Positions 11,374 through 23,800 of a DNA stretch of 64,000 bases are shown here, piece by piece. The notes under the pieces are model-generated. The model did no database searches, was not told where the DNA came from, and saw nothing but the letters and a program-made list of their open reading frames with translations. The stretch is from Amylostereum areolatum (lineage: Eukaryota > Basidiomycota > Agaricomycetes > Russulales > Stereaceae), in NCBI GenBank assembly GCA_012932865.1, contig SAXG01000002.1, positions 496,001 to 560,000 of the forward strand. Direction: 5' to 3'. The position numbers and the translations under genes are program-made. Position 1 is the first letter of the stretch; each line of letters opens with the position of its first letter.

Positions 11374-11858
11374 AATCTAACTGAGAAAGAACTGGATGTC
11401 GCGGTGTTAGGTGTTTTAAGAAGGGTAAAAAGGTCAGGGAGAGGGGGGGAGCCGATGACAGCACAGACGCCTCCTCTGGTCTTAAGTAGGCCCTGCTAAG
11501 CGATGTTAAGCGAGGAAAACTCAGCTTTCCTTCTAGGGTTCGTTCTCTGGGGTCTGGTGCGGTTGGTGAGCCTTGGAAAAGTATTAAACCGGTGATTATT
11601 GAAGGAAGGGTAAGATGGTGGTGCGTAAAGATCAGTGTCGTCCGTTATCTCGTACCGTGGCGTGGGAGGTGTAAACGTAAAGGGCAAAGGTGATGTGTAA
11701 AAGCCTAAAAGGTGCGTGGCGCATGGGTGAAATGGGGTCTGGGTGAAGAAGGCAGCGTGGCAATGTGGGGCGTGTGGGCGTGAGGAGGTCGTAGAAAGGT
11801 AAGAAATAAGGTCCAAGGGTTTCGAAGTAGTAGGAAGAGCGTCCCAAACCAAACCTTC
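11374..11858. other. Intergenic between two minus-strand genes
   Basis: Probably the 3' UTR of the HECT-like gene plus the promoter of the 472-aa gene. A 118-codon minus-strand open frame at 11496-11852 follows the HECT stop but has no recognisable features. Confidence 0.4.
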
Positions 11859-14800
11859 CTAGAGGATTCCATGCTGTCCCACAGTCGTCAGAAGCTCAAG
11901 CAGGAGCCAGTTGTCTATCTTGCTTTGAAACGGAACGCCCTCCGCATTTGCCTCCAGAAGAAGGCCTCGCACGATGCCGGTGGGGATGGTGGCCTGGCGG
12001 GAGCATGTCTGCCATTTGATCTTGCGTTCGGCTAGGAGGTGAGCTCGGACAGCAGGGTCCAGAGAGTCACAGTAGGCGTTGTCATTATCACCAATGAAAC
12101 AGACCTGCGATAAGACAGTCTGCGTCAGAAAAACAAATTGATTACCGAAACCCAAAGCTTACAGTAACCGCAGAGCCGTCCTTGATGGAGTCATGACCAG
12201 TCGCCACTCGGAAGAACAATTGGGAGCGGAAGCCTGGCGTGTCAATGCGCGAGAGATCCACTGTCGATGATACTGCGCCAACATCCCTGGCTTGCTCCAA
12301 TAGCTCTGGATTTGGCACGCCCTGTCCTTGAAGAAAACCCTCCAGTATCCCCTCAATCTTCACTGCATCTCGGCCGCCTTCCAGAGGGAGCAGGCGATGA
12401 TCGGATGGAACCGAGGTGAAGATTCTGAACTTGATGTGGTCCTTGATCGACTCATAACCTGAAATGGTTGTGGACCAGATCAGGCTGAGGAGCGTGGAGG
12501 ACCCGCCCGCAAAAGAACTGACCGCCTATTTCGAAAATAGAGATATTAAACTCAGGCAAAGAAACAAACAAATGGGCGAACCTTGACCAGGTCGAACCCA
12601 TTTCTACATGGAAGGAGGAATCCTTTCAAGAAGCTGAGAACATCTTTGTGATTCAGAGGTTCCGAACCAATCAAGGCCGTGTAGAGGATTTGGGAGGCGA
12701 CGTAGTTGTGTGCGGCCTCGTCACGGCCCTTCAGATGAGCAGGCTAAGGAGAGGTGAGCTTTAAGCCAGAGAGATGAAGGAAGAGAGGATGATGAGCTCA
12801 CCATTAAACCCAGGAACTCCACAAGGAGCGGAGTGAATGGTGCAATGTCTCCATCTGGTCCTGCCTGGATAAATCCTTCCAGAGAGGCGCACAGCTGTGG
12901 GTGCCATTCCTTAACAACCTCCTTTGTCAAGGAGTCAATATCGCAATTGTTCAGCAGCAGGTGAAGATAAGCAGGATCACCCGGCTTCGCCGCTCGACCT
13001 GTAGAGATGGCGTGGCCCATGAAAAATCCTAGAACGCCCAGATCATCTTCCCTCACACGAGAATGGCCCATTTGAGAGATCGTGGAGATGCTGTAAGTGT
13101 CATCCTGGCTTGGCCGCAGGAGGCGAATCAAGGCCTCGCCCTCAGTGCATAGCCTATAGGCCAGAAGAAACGTCTCCCTCCCAACCCCATCTCCCAAAGA
13201 GCGAATGGTCTGGTCATCATTTCTCCTGTAAGTTTGTATCAGTTGCTGAGCGACAAGGTCAATCCAAAAGAGGTGCTTACAAGGAGAAATGGATCTCTGG
13301 GTTCATGACCTCTGTGAAGTCGCCTTGATAAAGGCAGGATTTGACCTTCTCTACGAGCTGCTCCGCGAGGCTGTCAACGCTTGGCCCATGGATAACAACA
13401 CGTTGGCGCGAAGACCCTTCCTGAGAGACTCTTCGACAAATGGATACAAACTCCTCTAAGGAAGCAGACCCAAATCGAGTCTGGTCTCTCTCACTGACTG
13501 CTGCGGTCCTGGGCGCAACGGACCTCCATATGGAGCGAGGCATGAAGGCGGTGGTCACTGAGGACAAGGAGTCCATCCTGTTCGAGAAGGCCAGACGTCT
13601 GCTTGCACGTTCGGAGCTAGGAGTCTGGCCCTGATGCTAGATGAACCATCAGAAAAATCCAGAAACAGAATGATGGGATGGCCGCACCCGTTGTAACAGT
13701 GAAGCAATGATCGGGGTGGACGTAGAGATCAAGGGCAGGTTCGTTTGAGCACGAGGAGGGGTGATGGGAGGAGTGACTATCATGGTGGCTGCATTGTCCT
13801 CTTCATGGTCTTCCTGGAGTGCTGGATCTATATCCATATCCTGTGAAGTTATGTCAGCAACGGCCTTAGTGACGAGCACTAGGCGACGACGTGTGACACA
13901 AGTGAAGAGGGGCGATGAGGGATAAGGTCGGTAGTATTGACTAGGTCGAGATGGGGAATATGTACAGGAGGAACGGAGCCCTTATATACTACGAGGCAGA
14001 GTCACTTAGTAAGCTACGACACACGGCGGTCAGTAAGCAGAGCTAAGTATAGATACATGCGCAGTAGGATCAGTAAGCGAGACAATAAGGATGAGCCGGG
14101 TCCGGAGCGGCATGATGTCATGCGCAGCATTTATGATGTCATGTGGAGTCAAAGGAAGCGATGACAAGACGAGCCTGGAGTCATGACGTCAGGAAGGAGC
14201 AAGGATAAGCCGAGTCTCCACCGGAGTGACGGAGTGTTACTAAGTGATGAGTAGTCAGATAGAAATGAAAATAAAAATGAATTGGGATATTATCCCCGAG
14301 GTCCCCGAGGTCCCCGAGATGTCCGGAATGGTAACGTTCATGACATCACCTTCCCGTTAGATTCAACGTCCTCGTTGAATCCCGATGATAACCCCTTCGG
14401 CACACAAGATGTTTGTCCAGACGCTCATGGGCAGCCTTCATGATCATATGGTTGGCTTCTATCGTAATCGGCGTATGAGGAGCCATTTGAGCAGTCTTAA
14501 GGCGGTGGGGGTGGCGGCGGTAGAAGTCGTCTAGGGGTTTCTTGGCTTTCCCCAGATTTGTCTTTGGTTCCCAGGTATCTTCACTTTGATCGTACCCTTT
14601 CCAATGGACCAGGAATTCGAGGCGTTTCGACTTTCTACGGACGTCGACGATGGATTCTACTTCGTAGAATTCTTCTCCTTGGATAAGGTCAGGGGGCGGA
14701 GGTGGTGCTTTTTTCTGTTGGTCGAAGGCAGGACCATTGTGCGGTGATAAGAGGGATTCGTTGAATACTGGGTGTTTACGTCCCCACGTCTTTGGGAGTT

Positions 14801-17800
14801 GAAGATGGTACGCCGATGCCCCAACCTTTTTCAGAACTTTGAATGGCCCGAATCGTTTGGCGTCTAGCTTCTGCATTGGTCGTACGGTGTGGATCACCGT
14901 CTGTCCGTCGCGAGTTTTGGCTTCCAACCATACGAAGTCCCCGACATGGTAGTCCACGGGGTCGGCTTTGTTACGATCATAGAACCGCTTCTGATCATTT
15001 TGAGCGGCCTTGAGGGCGGAGCGTGCTTCGGTGTAGACGTCTCGCATTCGTTGGGCGAGTTCGTTGGCCGTGGGGTTGGTTGTTTCGCGGCGGGGATTTG
15101 TTCCGAGGTAGAGTTCGCGACCGTAATTGGCGAAGTTAGGGGACATGCCGATGGATGAATGGGTCATATTGTTGAACGCGGTCATGGCCAGGGGTAGGAA
15201 ATGGGCCCAGTCATCCTGACGATGGTTTACATAGATGCGGAGGTAGTTTTCCATCGTCATATTGGAGCGTTCGGTTTGTCCATTGGTTTGGGGGTGGTAC
15301 GCCGTGGAGGGGTTGGCTTCAATTCCTAGTTGTTCGCACAAGGCCTTCGTGAATTTGGAGACGAATACGCTGCCTCGGTCGCTGACGATCTTTCGCGGGA
15401 CACCATGATGGGGCACGACATTGCGTAAGAATTCTTTGGCTAATTCGTCTTCGGTGAGGTCTTTGGTTGTGGCCCAGAATACGACTTGCTTGGTGCCCAT
15501 GCAGTTGACATTACAGATGGCGTCGTATCCTTCTGAGACGGGTAACGGCATGACAAAGTCGATGGAGACGTGCTCCCATGGTCCTTTGGGAGGCTCGTGT
15601 GGATGCAGCGGGGCGGCTATTTGGTCGTGGCGTATTTTGTTCCGTTGGCACGTTTCGCAGCCTTCGACGTACTTTCGTACGTCGTCTCGTATTGCCGGCC
15701 ACCAATAGTTGCGCGTGATGAGTTCGTGTGTTTTGTAGCGTCCTGGGTGTCCATTGAGTGGTCCGTCATGGTGAGCCTGGATGATGTCTGCGCGTAGCTT
15801 TTTGTCGCGGGGTACGTAGATTCGTTGTTGGAACGTAAAAAGATTGTTTTCTTGTTCCTTCCATCCCTTGACTTTCATGGCTAGCGCTCTTTTTACTGAG
15901 TCATCCTGCGTGGTTGTCCCTTTTATGCGCGTGATGAAGGCGTTTTCCGGTCCATCCACCATTATTCCTGATCCTTCGGGTGTCCTGAGTGCACGGAATA
16001 GCTCGGTTTTAAGGAGGACGACATCTTTGTTGTCATTTTCCCCCTTTTTAAGCCCCGCCTGTCGTGAAATGGCGTCGGGCTTGCCCATTTGGTTGCCGGC
16101 TTTATGCGTCAGGGTGAAGTCGTACTCCTATAACTCCATTAACCATCTTGCTTGTCGTCGGTTGAGTTTCTGCGCCTTCCGGAAGTAGGTCAGGTTACGG
16201 TGATCGGTCCATATGTCGAACGGTTGTCGGGCGCCCATAAGGTATTGTCGCCATTCGTCTAGGGCCGACATGATCGCTAGCAGTTCCTTATCGTAGATTT
16301 CGTAGTTGCGTTCGGCTGGGCTCAGTGCTTTGGAAAAGTAGGCAATGGGGTGCCAGTGGCCGTTGGCTTGCTTCTGCGATAGTACTGCTCCGGTGGCGTA
16401 GTCGGATGAATCGGCTTCGACACGGAACTTTTCGTTGTCCGTGGGAATGGCTAGGACCGGTTGTGATGTGATTCGCCGTTTGAGCTCTTCGAAGGCTACC
16501 TGTTGAGCGTCTGTCCATTCCCAGTCCGTATGGCCCGTGAGTTTGGTTAGGTCATGCGCGATTCGACTGAAATCCGGTACGAAGCGTCTGTAGAAGTTGC
16601 AGAATCCGAGGAATGATTGTAATTGTTTTTTTGTCGTGGGGGCGGTCCAGTTGGTAATGGCTGCGACTTTGGCGGGGTCCATTCGGACCTTGCCGTGTCC
16701 TACGATCATTCCTAGGTATTCGATTTCTTCCTGCTCGAAGTCGCATTTTTCCGGTTTTAGGTATAGGTTATTGTCGCGTAGGATTTGGAGTACCTGTTTG
16801 ACGGCCTGCCGGTGTTGTTCAAGCGTTTCCGTAAAGATCAGGATGTCATCGAGGTAGACAACTACAATGCCTTCATGGATCAAGTCTCGGAAGAGGTCGT
16901 TCATCATGGCTTGGAAGGTGGCGGGCGAGTTCGTGAGGCCGAAAAACATGACCGTTGGTTCAAAGAGTCCCTTGTTGGTGCGGAATGTGGCTTTCCATTC
17001 GTCTCCTTCCTTGATACGGACGTTGTTGTATCCCCATCGTACGTCGAGTTTGGTGAATACCTTGGCTCCTTTTAACTTGTCGAGGAGTTCCTGTACGAGT
17101 GGGAGTGGATAACGATTTTTTATGGTCATGTCGTTAAGCCGTCTGTAGTCTTGCACCGGTCGGAGGGATCCGTCTTTCTTTTTAATGAAGAAAAACGGCG
17201 AGGCCATAGGGGATTTTGAGTTGCGGATGCGTCCGGAGCGTAGGTTTTCTTCGAGAAAGTCGTCTAGTTTCCCTTGCTCGTCAAGCGTCAATGGGTAGAC
17301 TTTGCAATCTACGGGTGTGAAATCGGGCTTGAGTTCGATGGCGTGGTCCCAAGGTCGTCTTTTTGGGAGTTTATCAAAGTCGTCTTTGTCGAAGATGTCC
17401 TTAAATTCGTGATACTCCGAGGGGACGCGTTCCGCGAAGGTTTGAGCCTTTTTCTTCGCGTTTTCCGCAATGGCGATGTCCGAAGCAAGTGTCCTGACGT
17501 ATAGCGAGGTCGACGATTGGTAACCTTCCCAGTCAAAGGCGTATAATTGTTCGCCTTCTTCTAGAGGGTAGACTTCGTCAGGTGTTTCCTCATCTTTCTC
17601 ATCGATGTTGAATTTCGTGGGTTGGCATTCCTGGGGGCACCTGTCGAACGTGATAGTCCCTTCTGTCCAATTGATCGACGGGTTGTGCTGTCGAAGCCAT
17701 TCGTGACCGATGTAGACGTTCATTCCGAGGTGTGAAACCGCCAAGTCAAGGTCTTCTTCGTGTCCGTGAATGGTTACATGCGCCGTAACGTACTCTGTTA

Positions 17801-20800
17801 TTGGTCCTCCCGAGTTGTGGGTTCCGTCTGCGTTTTTAACCGGAATCGGTCGTGCGGTTTTCTTAGTAGGGATGTCGTGTTTTTTGACGAAGGCTTCGTC
17901 AATGCACGACCCCGTACATCCGCTATCGATTAGGGCCTGGGCGTTTACTGTCTTTGGACCGAACTGGAGCCGGATGGGGACGTTGATCTGTTCTCGTCGT
18001 CCGTTTGATCGTATGAACCTCATGGGTGAGTGGAGCTCGTGCAAGGCTTGGATCGCCTGTTCGTCTCCCATTCGGCCGATCTCTTGAACGGCTTCGTGGG
18101 TGGCTTCTTCTCGTCGCTTATGATGAGTCCATATCCGTAGTTCTGCGATCGCGCTTTCAGGTTTGTCTTCCCTTAAGCGTTTCAAGGTCCATTGCGCAGT
18201 TCTCGGTAACGCATATTTTCGTGACGTGTCTACACCTGTGGGGGGCGCCCCTGCCATCGCGCCTCCCCTGTCCCGAGCTAGACTCGGGTCCACCGGGATT
18301 TCCCTGTCAATGCAACCCCCGTCTCCGTTTTCCGGCTTCGTGTCCCCGACCTTGCAAGAAGGATCTGGCGTGTATCCACCCTGAGGAGGTCGAACTATGC
18401 CCTTTTCCTCTCGGGGAGGTGGTTGGGTGACATCCGTATCCTCCTCATGGATGGTGCCCATATGAGCGCGCGATGTCTTAGGGAGTTTCACCGGTGGCAC
18501 TCGGAGGAAGGGGTTGTATGCGGGCCATGTGAAGGTCCGCGGCTTGATTGGATCCAGGATTTTCGGGGCGGCCCAGTCGACGGTGTTGAAGGCCGTCCAC
18601 CCGACCGGGAATTTCTTCCTTTCTTCGTCCTTCTTGAGGGCAGGCTTCTCACCTGGGCTACAGTTTATCGTCGTGTTGGACGTGCGGAGCGACATATACG
18701 GGGGAGGAGGGGATTTAATTGTGTCCAGCGACGTGCCCCAGCCATCGCGCGTCGTAGTCTCGGTCTTCACCGAGTCCTTTTCCAATGAGGGATGTACATG
18801 TGATCGTAAACGAGAATGGGGCCAGCGATTGAAGAAATCCGGGTCAGGGAAGCGAGAGGGTACAGAGAGTCCTGATGATAGAATGCGAGAAAGAGGCCAT
18901 CGAGAAACTGGTTTCGAGGCGTTGGATGCCGTGTTCATCCTTCGCCCCTCTAAAAATCCGACTCTGCGTCGGCATCCGATCCACCGCTCTTGGTGCTCCT
19001 GTCGTCGACTACCTTGTTTTTGTCCTTTTTCTTCTTCTTTGCTTCCGTCTTGGGCGTCGGCGTGGTTTTGCCGTCGGTTTCCACCAGAGCGCGGAGGATC
19101 ATCTTTCGCTGCTCGTCGTCTAGAGTGTCAATCCATTCTTTGGGCGAGGCGAATTCTTCCGTGGTCTGGGACCGTGCTTGCTGGTTGGGGTTGCGTTTGA
19201 AGGGAGGTGGTCGCGGGGTGTTCGAGGAGCGGGGTCCTTTGTAATTGGGAGACGTGCTGTAGCGATCACGTCCCCACTTTTTTCGGATGTATTCGACCGA
19301 CGCTTTGCAGTCTTTGGAGATGTGGTTCGTCATTCCACATTTGAAGCAGCGTCCCTTGGTGTCGACGGCGCCTATGTCCATGGCTTGTCCACCGCCTCCA
19401 TGAATGGTACCCGTGGCATCTTTGACGTCTTTGGGTTTGGAGGTGGTATGGGTGGAAGAGGAGGGGTGTCCGCGGTGCATTTCGGAGATTTCGCGCCAGG
19501 CATTGTCCATCTCGGTGACGCGTTTCTTCCAGTCGGTGTATGTGGTGGGGACCGGCGGGCTGCGGAAGATGTTCTTCAGTATCTCTATCTTGATGTTGGC
19601 TTTGAGAATACGAAGGAACCAGGCGTCGTCGTTGGTGGGGATAACGTTAGCGCGTCGCGCAATTTGTTCGAACTTAACGAAGAATTCATCGGCTGATTTG
19701 TTCCCCATTTTGAACTGATCCAGTTCATTGAGTGCGTCTTGCTGATCCGAGGTGCTGACGAAGGAGGCGTCGAGGGCGGTGATGAAGTTGGCCATGGTGA
19801 CTGTGGTTCCGGCGGTGAGGATATTGGCGTCTTTGAAGTTGCGCGCCCATTCCTTGGCGGCGCCTTCCCTCATGTAACTGAGGATGAAGCGGACTTGGTC
19901 GATTTCACTGATGAAGTCTTGGGGGGCCGCTTCGATGTAACTGGTGACTTCATGTTTGAAGTCCGCGTATTCAGAACGTTTTCCGCTGTACTCCCGTGGT
20001 TTGGCGGCGTGGATTTTTCGTTTAGCGGTAGCGGCTGCCGGCGCTCCTGGGGCAGCGGGAGTGAATGCGGCGATGATTAGGTTACTGAAGGCGTGCCAGT
20101 TTCCGGCGTCGACATAGGCCCATTGTGTTCCATTTAATGGGTCGTCGGTGAATTCGAATTTGGCGACTTCGTACGCTATTCCATTAAGGAACGCGTAGCG
20201 GGTGTTTCCGATGACGGGGGCGAATGCGGCGATGTTGGCGGGGCAGTTGGTTTGATCGGCCGCGCGGCGGTTGAGGACAGTGGCGGCCATGGCTTGTCTT
20301 CTTTTCCAGGCGGACGAGGGGGGGGAGCGGGGTCGTAGGGGTCCGGTGTGGGTTTGGACTTGGAAGGTTCGAGGTGGTGGGTTATATGGTGGGGGTGGGG
20401 GTGGTGCAGGGGGAGGTTGGTTCCTCAGACGTTCTTCACGTCGGTCGTAGTCTAGGGCGATGAGGGCGAGGTCGTCTTCGGTGAAGGCTTGATTTCCTTC
20501 TTCGTCGGCACACCACTCTCCGTCAACGAAGTAGACTTGGTCTTCTTCTTCGTCTCCTTCTAAGTGGATGAAGTAAAGAAATCTCCGTTCCCTTCGGAGG
20601 TATTCTTCGGTGATTCCTCGGGGGAGGGGATGGGGACTACGGGGGCGTAAGCCGTAAGTGGACGACACAGTTTAGAGTGGGCGAGGGATTTGGGGCGGAG
20701 CTGCGATGTAGGGGACAGGGATCTGATCCCAGTCGTTGTTATTGAGGTTTTCTGGTTCTCCCCACTCGAGGTTGTCGGGGTCGTATTCAAAGGAGTCGTC

Positions 20801-23800
20801 GTCGACGAGGGTAGTAGTGTCGGAGAGGTATAGGTCGAGGATGTCGTCGACTTCGTCTAGTTCGCTTCCAATTCCTCCTCCGTCTCCGATGGTCCAAGGC
20901 CCAAGTGGATAAATCCGCGGGGATCCGTCCAGGGATCGCAAGCTACTGGGTGCGGACCCGCTGGAATCTGAATCCTCGTGGGTTGAGGGGAGGGGACTGC
21001 TGGGGGCTGTCCAGAAACCTTCTTCTTGCGGTGGCGGACTTGGCGTTGGCGTTGGCCTCCCACCTTCTGGGCTGGTCGTGGTGTAGAGGGGGATGGGGGT
21101 GTGGGGCCCGTACCACTGATTTGGTAGTTGTTCGTTCCGGTAGATTGCAGAGAAATAGGGCCGGAACTCAAGCCGGGGATGGCCCTGTTCAATTGATACG
21201 ATGATCCGAGTCCAGTCAACTCGAACCCGAAATCCCCAATCAGGGTTGCTCGCAGATGCGTAGACCCAGTTGTGGGCGTCGAAGAGGTTGTCGCCAAAGT
21301 AGGCGGTGATGGCGGTGTCACGTTCGATTTCGGTGACGGCTGTGAATTCTTCGCGTTCATACACGAAGTCGAAGTCGGGGAAATGGAAGTTTTCTTCTTC
21401 CAAGGCTTGGTGTTCCTCTCCCATGTACTAGCCCCCGAGTCGAGGACGGTTACTAGTACGGCAAGGGGATCGGGTGTCGAGGGATATGTCACTGGTCTTT
21501 CCAATCGCAAGACGGTCTGCCTCAGCCTTCTCGGCCTGTTGGCTGTCTCTTCGTTCAAGGGTCACGAGCCCAAGAACTTCTCGGGTCACTTTCCCTTTGT
21601 CGCTTTTACTAGCCTCCTACACCGTTAGGTGCACCTTCAACTGTTACGTCTGGGTTCTCGTGGTGTTCGAGGGGCCCCGAGTACGTGTAACGTAACGCGG
21701 TTACGTCAAGCCGGCGCCGCTGATGCGTGCACACGACCACAGAATCGGGGTGACTAGTCGCGTACGCTGGGGGCAATGATCCGAGGCGGCACGAAGGAAA
21801 AGTGGAGTTAGTAGCGCAATAAGGCGTCTACTACGGACAGGTGTGCTACGCTACGATTGTCGTCGGGTAGTGCGATGGTAAAGTAGATCTCGACCTTATG
21901 TCAGCAACGGCCTTAGTGACGAGCACTAGGCGACGACGTGTGACACAAGTGAAGAGGGGCGATGAGGGATAAGGTCGGTAGTATTGACTAGGTCGAGATG
22001 GGGAATATGTACAGGAGGAACGGAGCCCTTATATACTACGAGGCAGAGTCACTTAGTAAGCTACGACACACGGCGGTCAGTAAGCAGAGCTAAGTATAGA
22101 TACATGCGCAGTAGGATCAGTAAGCGAGACAATAAGGATGAGCCGGGTCCGGAGCGGCATGATGTCATGCGCAGCATTTATGATGTCATGTGGAGTCAAA
22201 GGAAGCGATGACAAGACGAGCCTGGAGTCATGACGTCAGGAAGGAGCAAGGATAAGCCGAGTCTCCACCGGAGTGACGGAGTGTTACTAAGTGATGAGTA
22301 GTCAGATAGAAATGAAAATAAAAATGAATTGGGATATTATCCCCGAGGTCCCCGAGGTCCCCGAGATGTCCGGAATGGTAACGTTCATGACAAGTTAGAC
22401 GTCAGGCCTGGATTTCAGAAGAATTCAGAAGAAAATGAAATCAATTTCTCCACTTACCATGGACTCTTCGTCAGGCTGCTCGACAAGCTGGCTACGGACG
22501 GCATGCTCTTCGCATCCTTCACAGTTGGTGGAGGCAGGCTCAGCGTCTTCCAGCCAGTCTGAAAATATAGCCAAAGAAGTGGGCTCCGAAGCGCTCAGAA
22601 ACCTGTGGTATACAGCCTTGGCGATGCAGACCTCGTGGTTGGCTAGGTGGAGCTGCCCAGGGAGCACAGCCTTCAGGGGATTGTAGAGGATGGCTGGGGG
22701 GAGTAAGATCGTCCTGTTAGAAGGGCGCCCTCAAAGGAGCGACAAAGGAAACTCACCAAAGTGGAGGACGAAATACTGAGGAGAGCTTGAGTCGTCTTCT
22801 CTCTGATGCTCGCAAGATAAGCGGACGGTCGCATAGTTCAACTTGTCGTGGCCCAGAGTTTCCACCGTCATGTATTCCCTCATCGGACGATGGGAGAGCT
22901 CTACCTGTTCGTTGCCATTCCACCTGGGCGACCCCTTCGATTTGTACCCCAGAAGGCCCAACGCGATATTCTCTGTGGGATGAGGAGATATTGTCGGAGG
23001 GTTTGTGAGCTGGTAGTGAAACTCGGAATTCTGCATCTTGGCGCGGATCATGCCCTCTAGGATGATGATCTGCGTCTGCAAAGGAATCTCCATGTCGTGG
23101 AGGAGATGGAATTGGCGGAGGATGTTGTTCCAAGATGGAAGGCGATCTTGATGGAGGATGAAAGAGTGACCCCTTGGACCTGGGAGAAGCTTCAAGAGCG
23201 CATCAACATCTGCACGATATGCTTAGGACGAAGAGTGAAATCCTCACCAGCGCTGGATAAACCTTCGTTCGTAGACGAACCATCTTGAGCCCAGGTTCTT
23301 CAGGATGGTCGAAGGTCGTCACGCCGAAAACATCCGTCCGAAGTGGCCCCATGACAGGTACTCCTGGTCTACGGCAAACAAGTTGACGATTTCCGGAATT
23401 CGATGGCTGGCGCGTGCGTGCAGAAGAGGACATGCGGGCTTGATTGACTGTGGTTCGTGCGGATGGTGCTTGAAGGTGGGCCATGCCTGGGAACAAGGGC
23501 CTAGATGGGGCGCTAGGGGCCAAGGAAGGAAGGCGGGGGAAAGCCGGAGGGTTGGAAGAAGAAGAAGACGGTGCAGAACGATGGCTGCTGTACTGAGGGA
23601 ACATGGGTTGAGCTTGCGATGCAACTACGCCAAGGGAAGGTCCTGCGCCGGTCAAAGGTCCTGGGTGTCCAGACGAAGGGGGCCACTGTGAGAAGGGGAG
23701 GGTTGACGACGGTGCTGTGGAAGTGGGATGAACAGCATAGGATGATTGGGGTGGGTGGGTAGACTCTGTGGGTGTTGGCGCAGCCTGAGCAGAAGACGAA

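Larger units (their letters stand above)
13852..22392 (-). mobile_element. Full-length Ty3/gypsy chromovirus-type LTR retrotransposon
   Basis: An 8541-bp element transcribed on the minus strand. Two 494-bp LTRs, identical as far as I can compare by eye, begin TGTCA and end TGACA. A perfect 5-bp target duplication (AGTTA, 13847-13851 and 22393-22397) flanks it. The order in element orientation is 5' LTR, self-priming PBS, 474-nt leader, ORF1, Gag, Pol (protease-RT-RNase H), integrase with chromodomain, polypurine tract, 3' LTR. The integrase C-terminal chromodomain places it with the chromoviruses, and the PBS complementarity suggests the Tf1/sushi group. Identical LTRs imply a very recent insertion. 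It lies in an intron of the HECT-like gene, in the same orientation as that gene. In-frame stops between ORF1 and Gag and between RNase H and integrase raise doubt about autonomy. Confidence 0.95.
21899..22392 (-). repeat. 5' LTR (element orientation)
   Basis: 494-bp copy identical to 13852-14345. On the minus strand it holds a TATA box, the presumed start of R and U5. The native left flank duplicates at 22393-22397 (AGTTA). Confidence 0.95.

Noticed and set aside
13937..14164. 75-codon open frame present identically at 13937-14164 and 21984-22211
   Set aside because: It lies inside the two LTRs on the strand opposite to element transcription; its duplication is explained by the LTRs.
16128..18938. 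Repeat-induced point mutation (RIP) of the retrotransposon
   Set aside because: The LTRs are identical and only one clear C-to-T stop is visible; RIP would leave many transitions.
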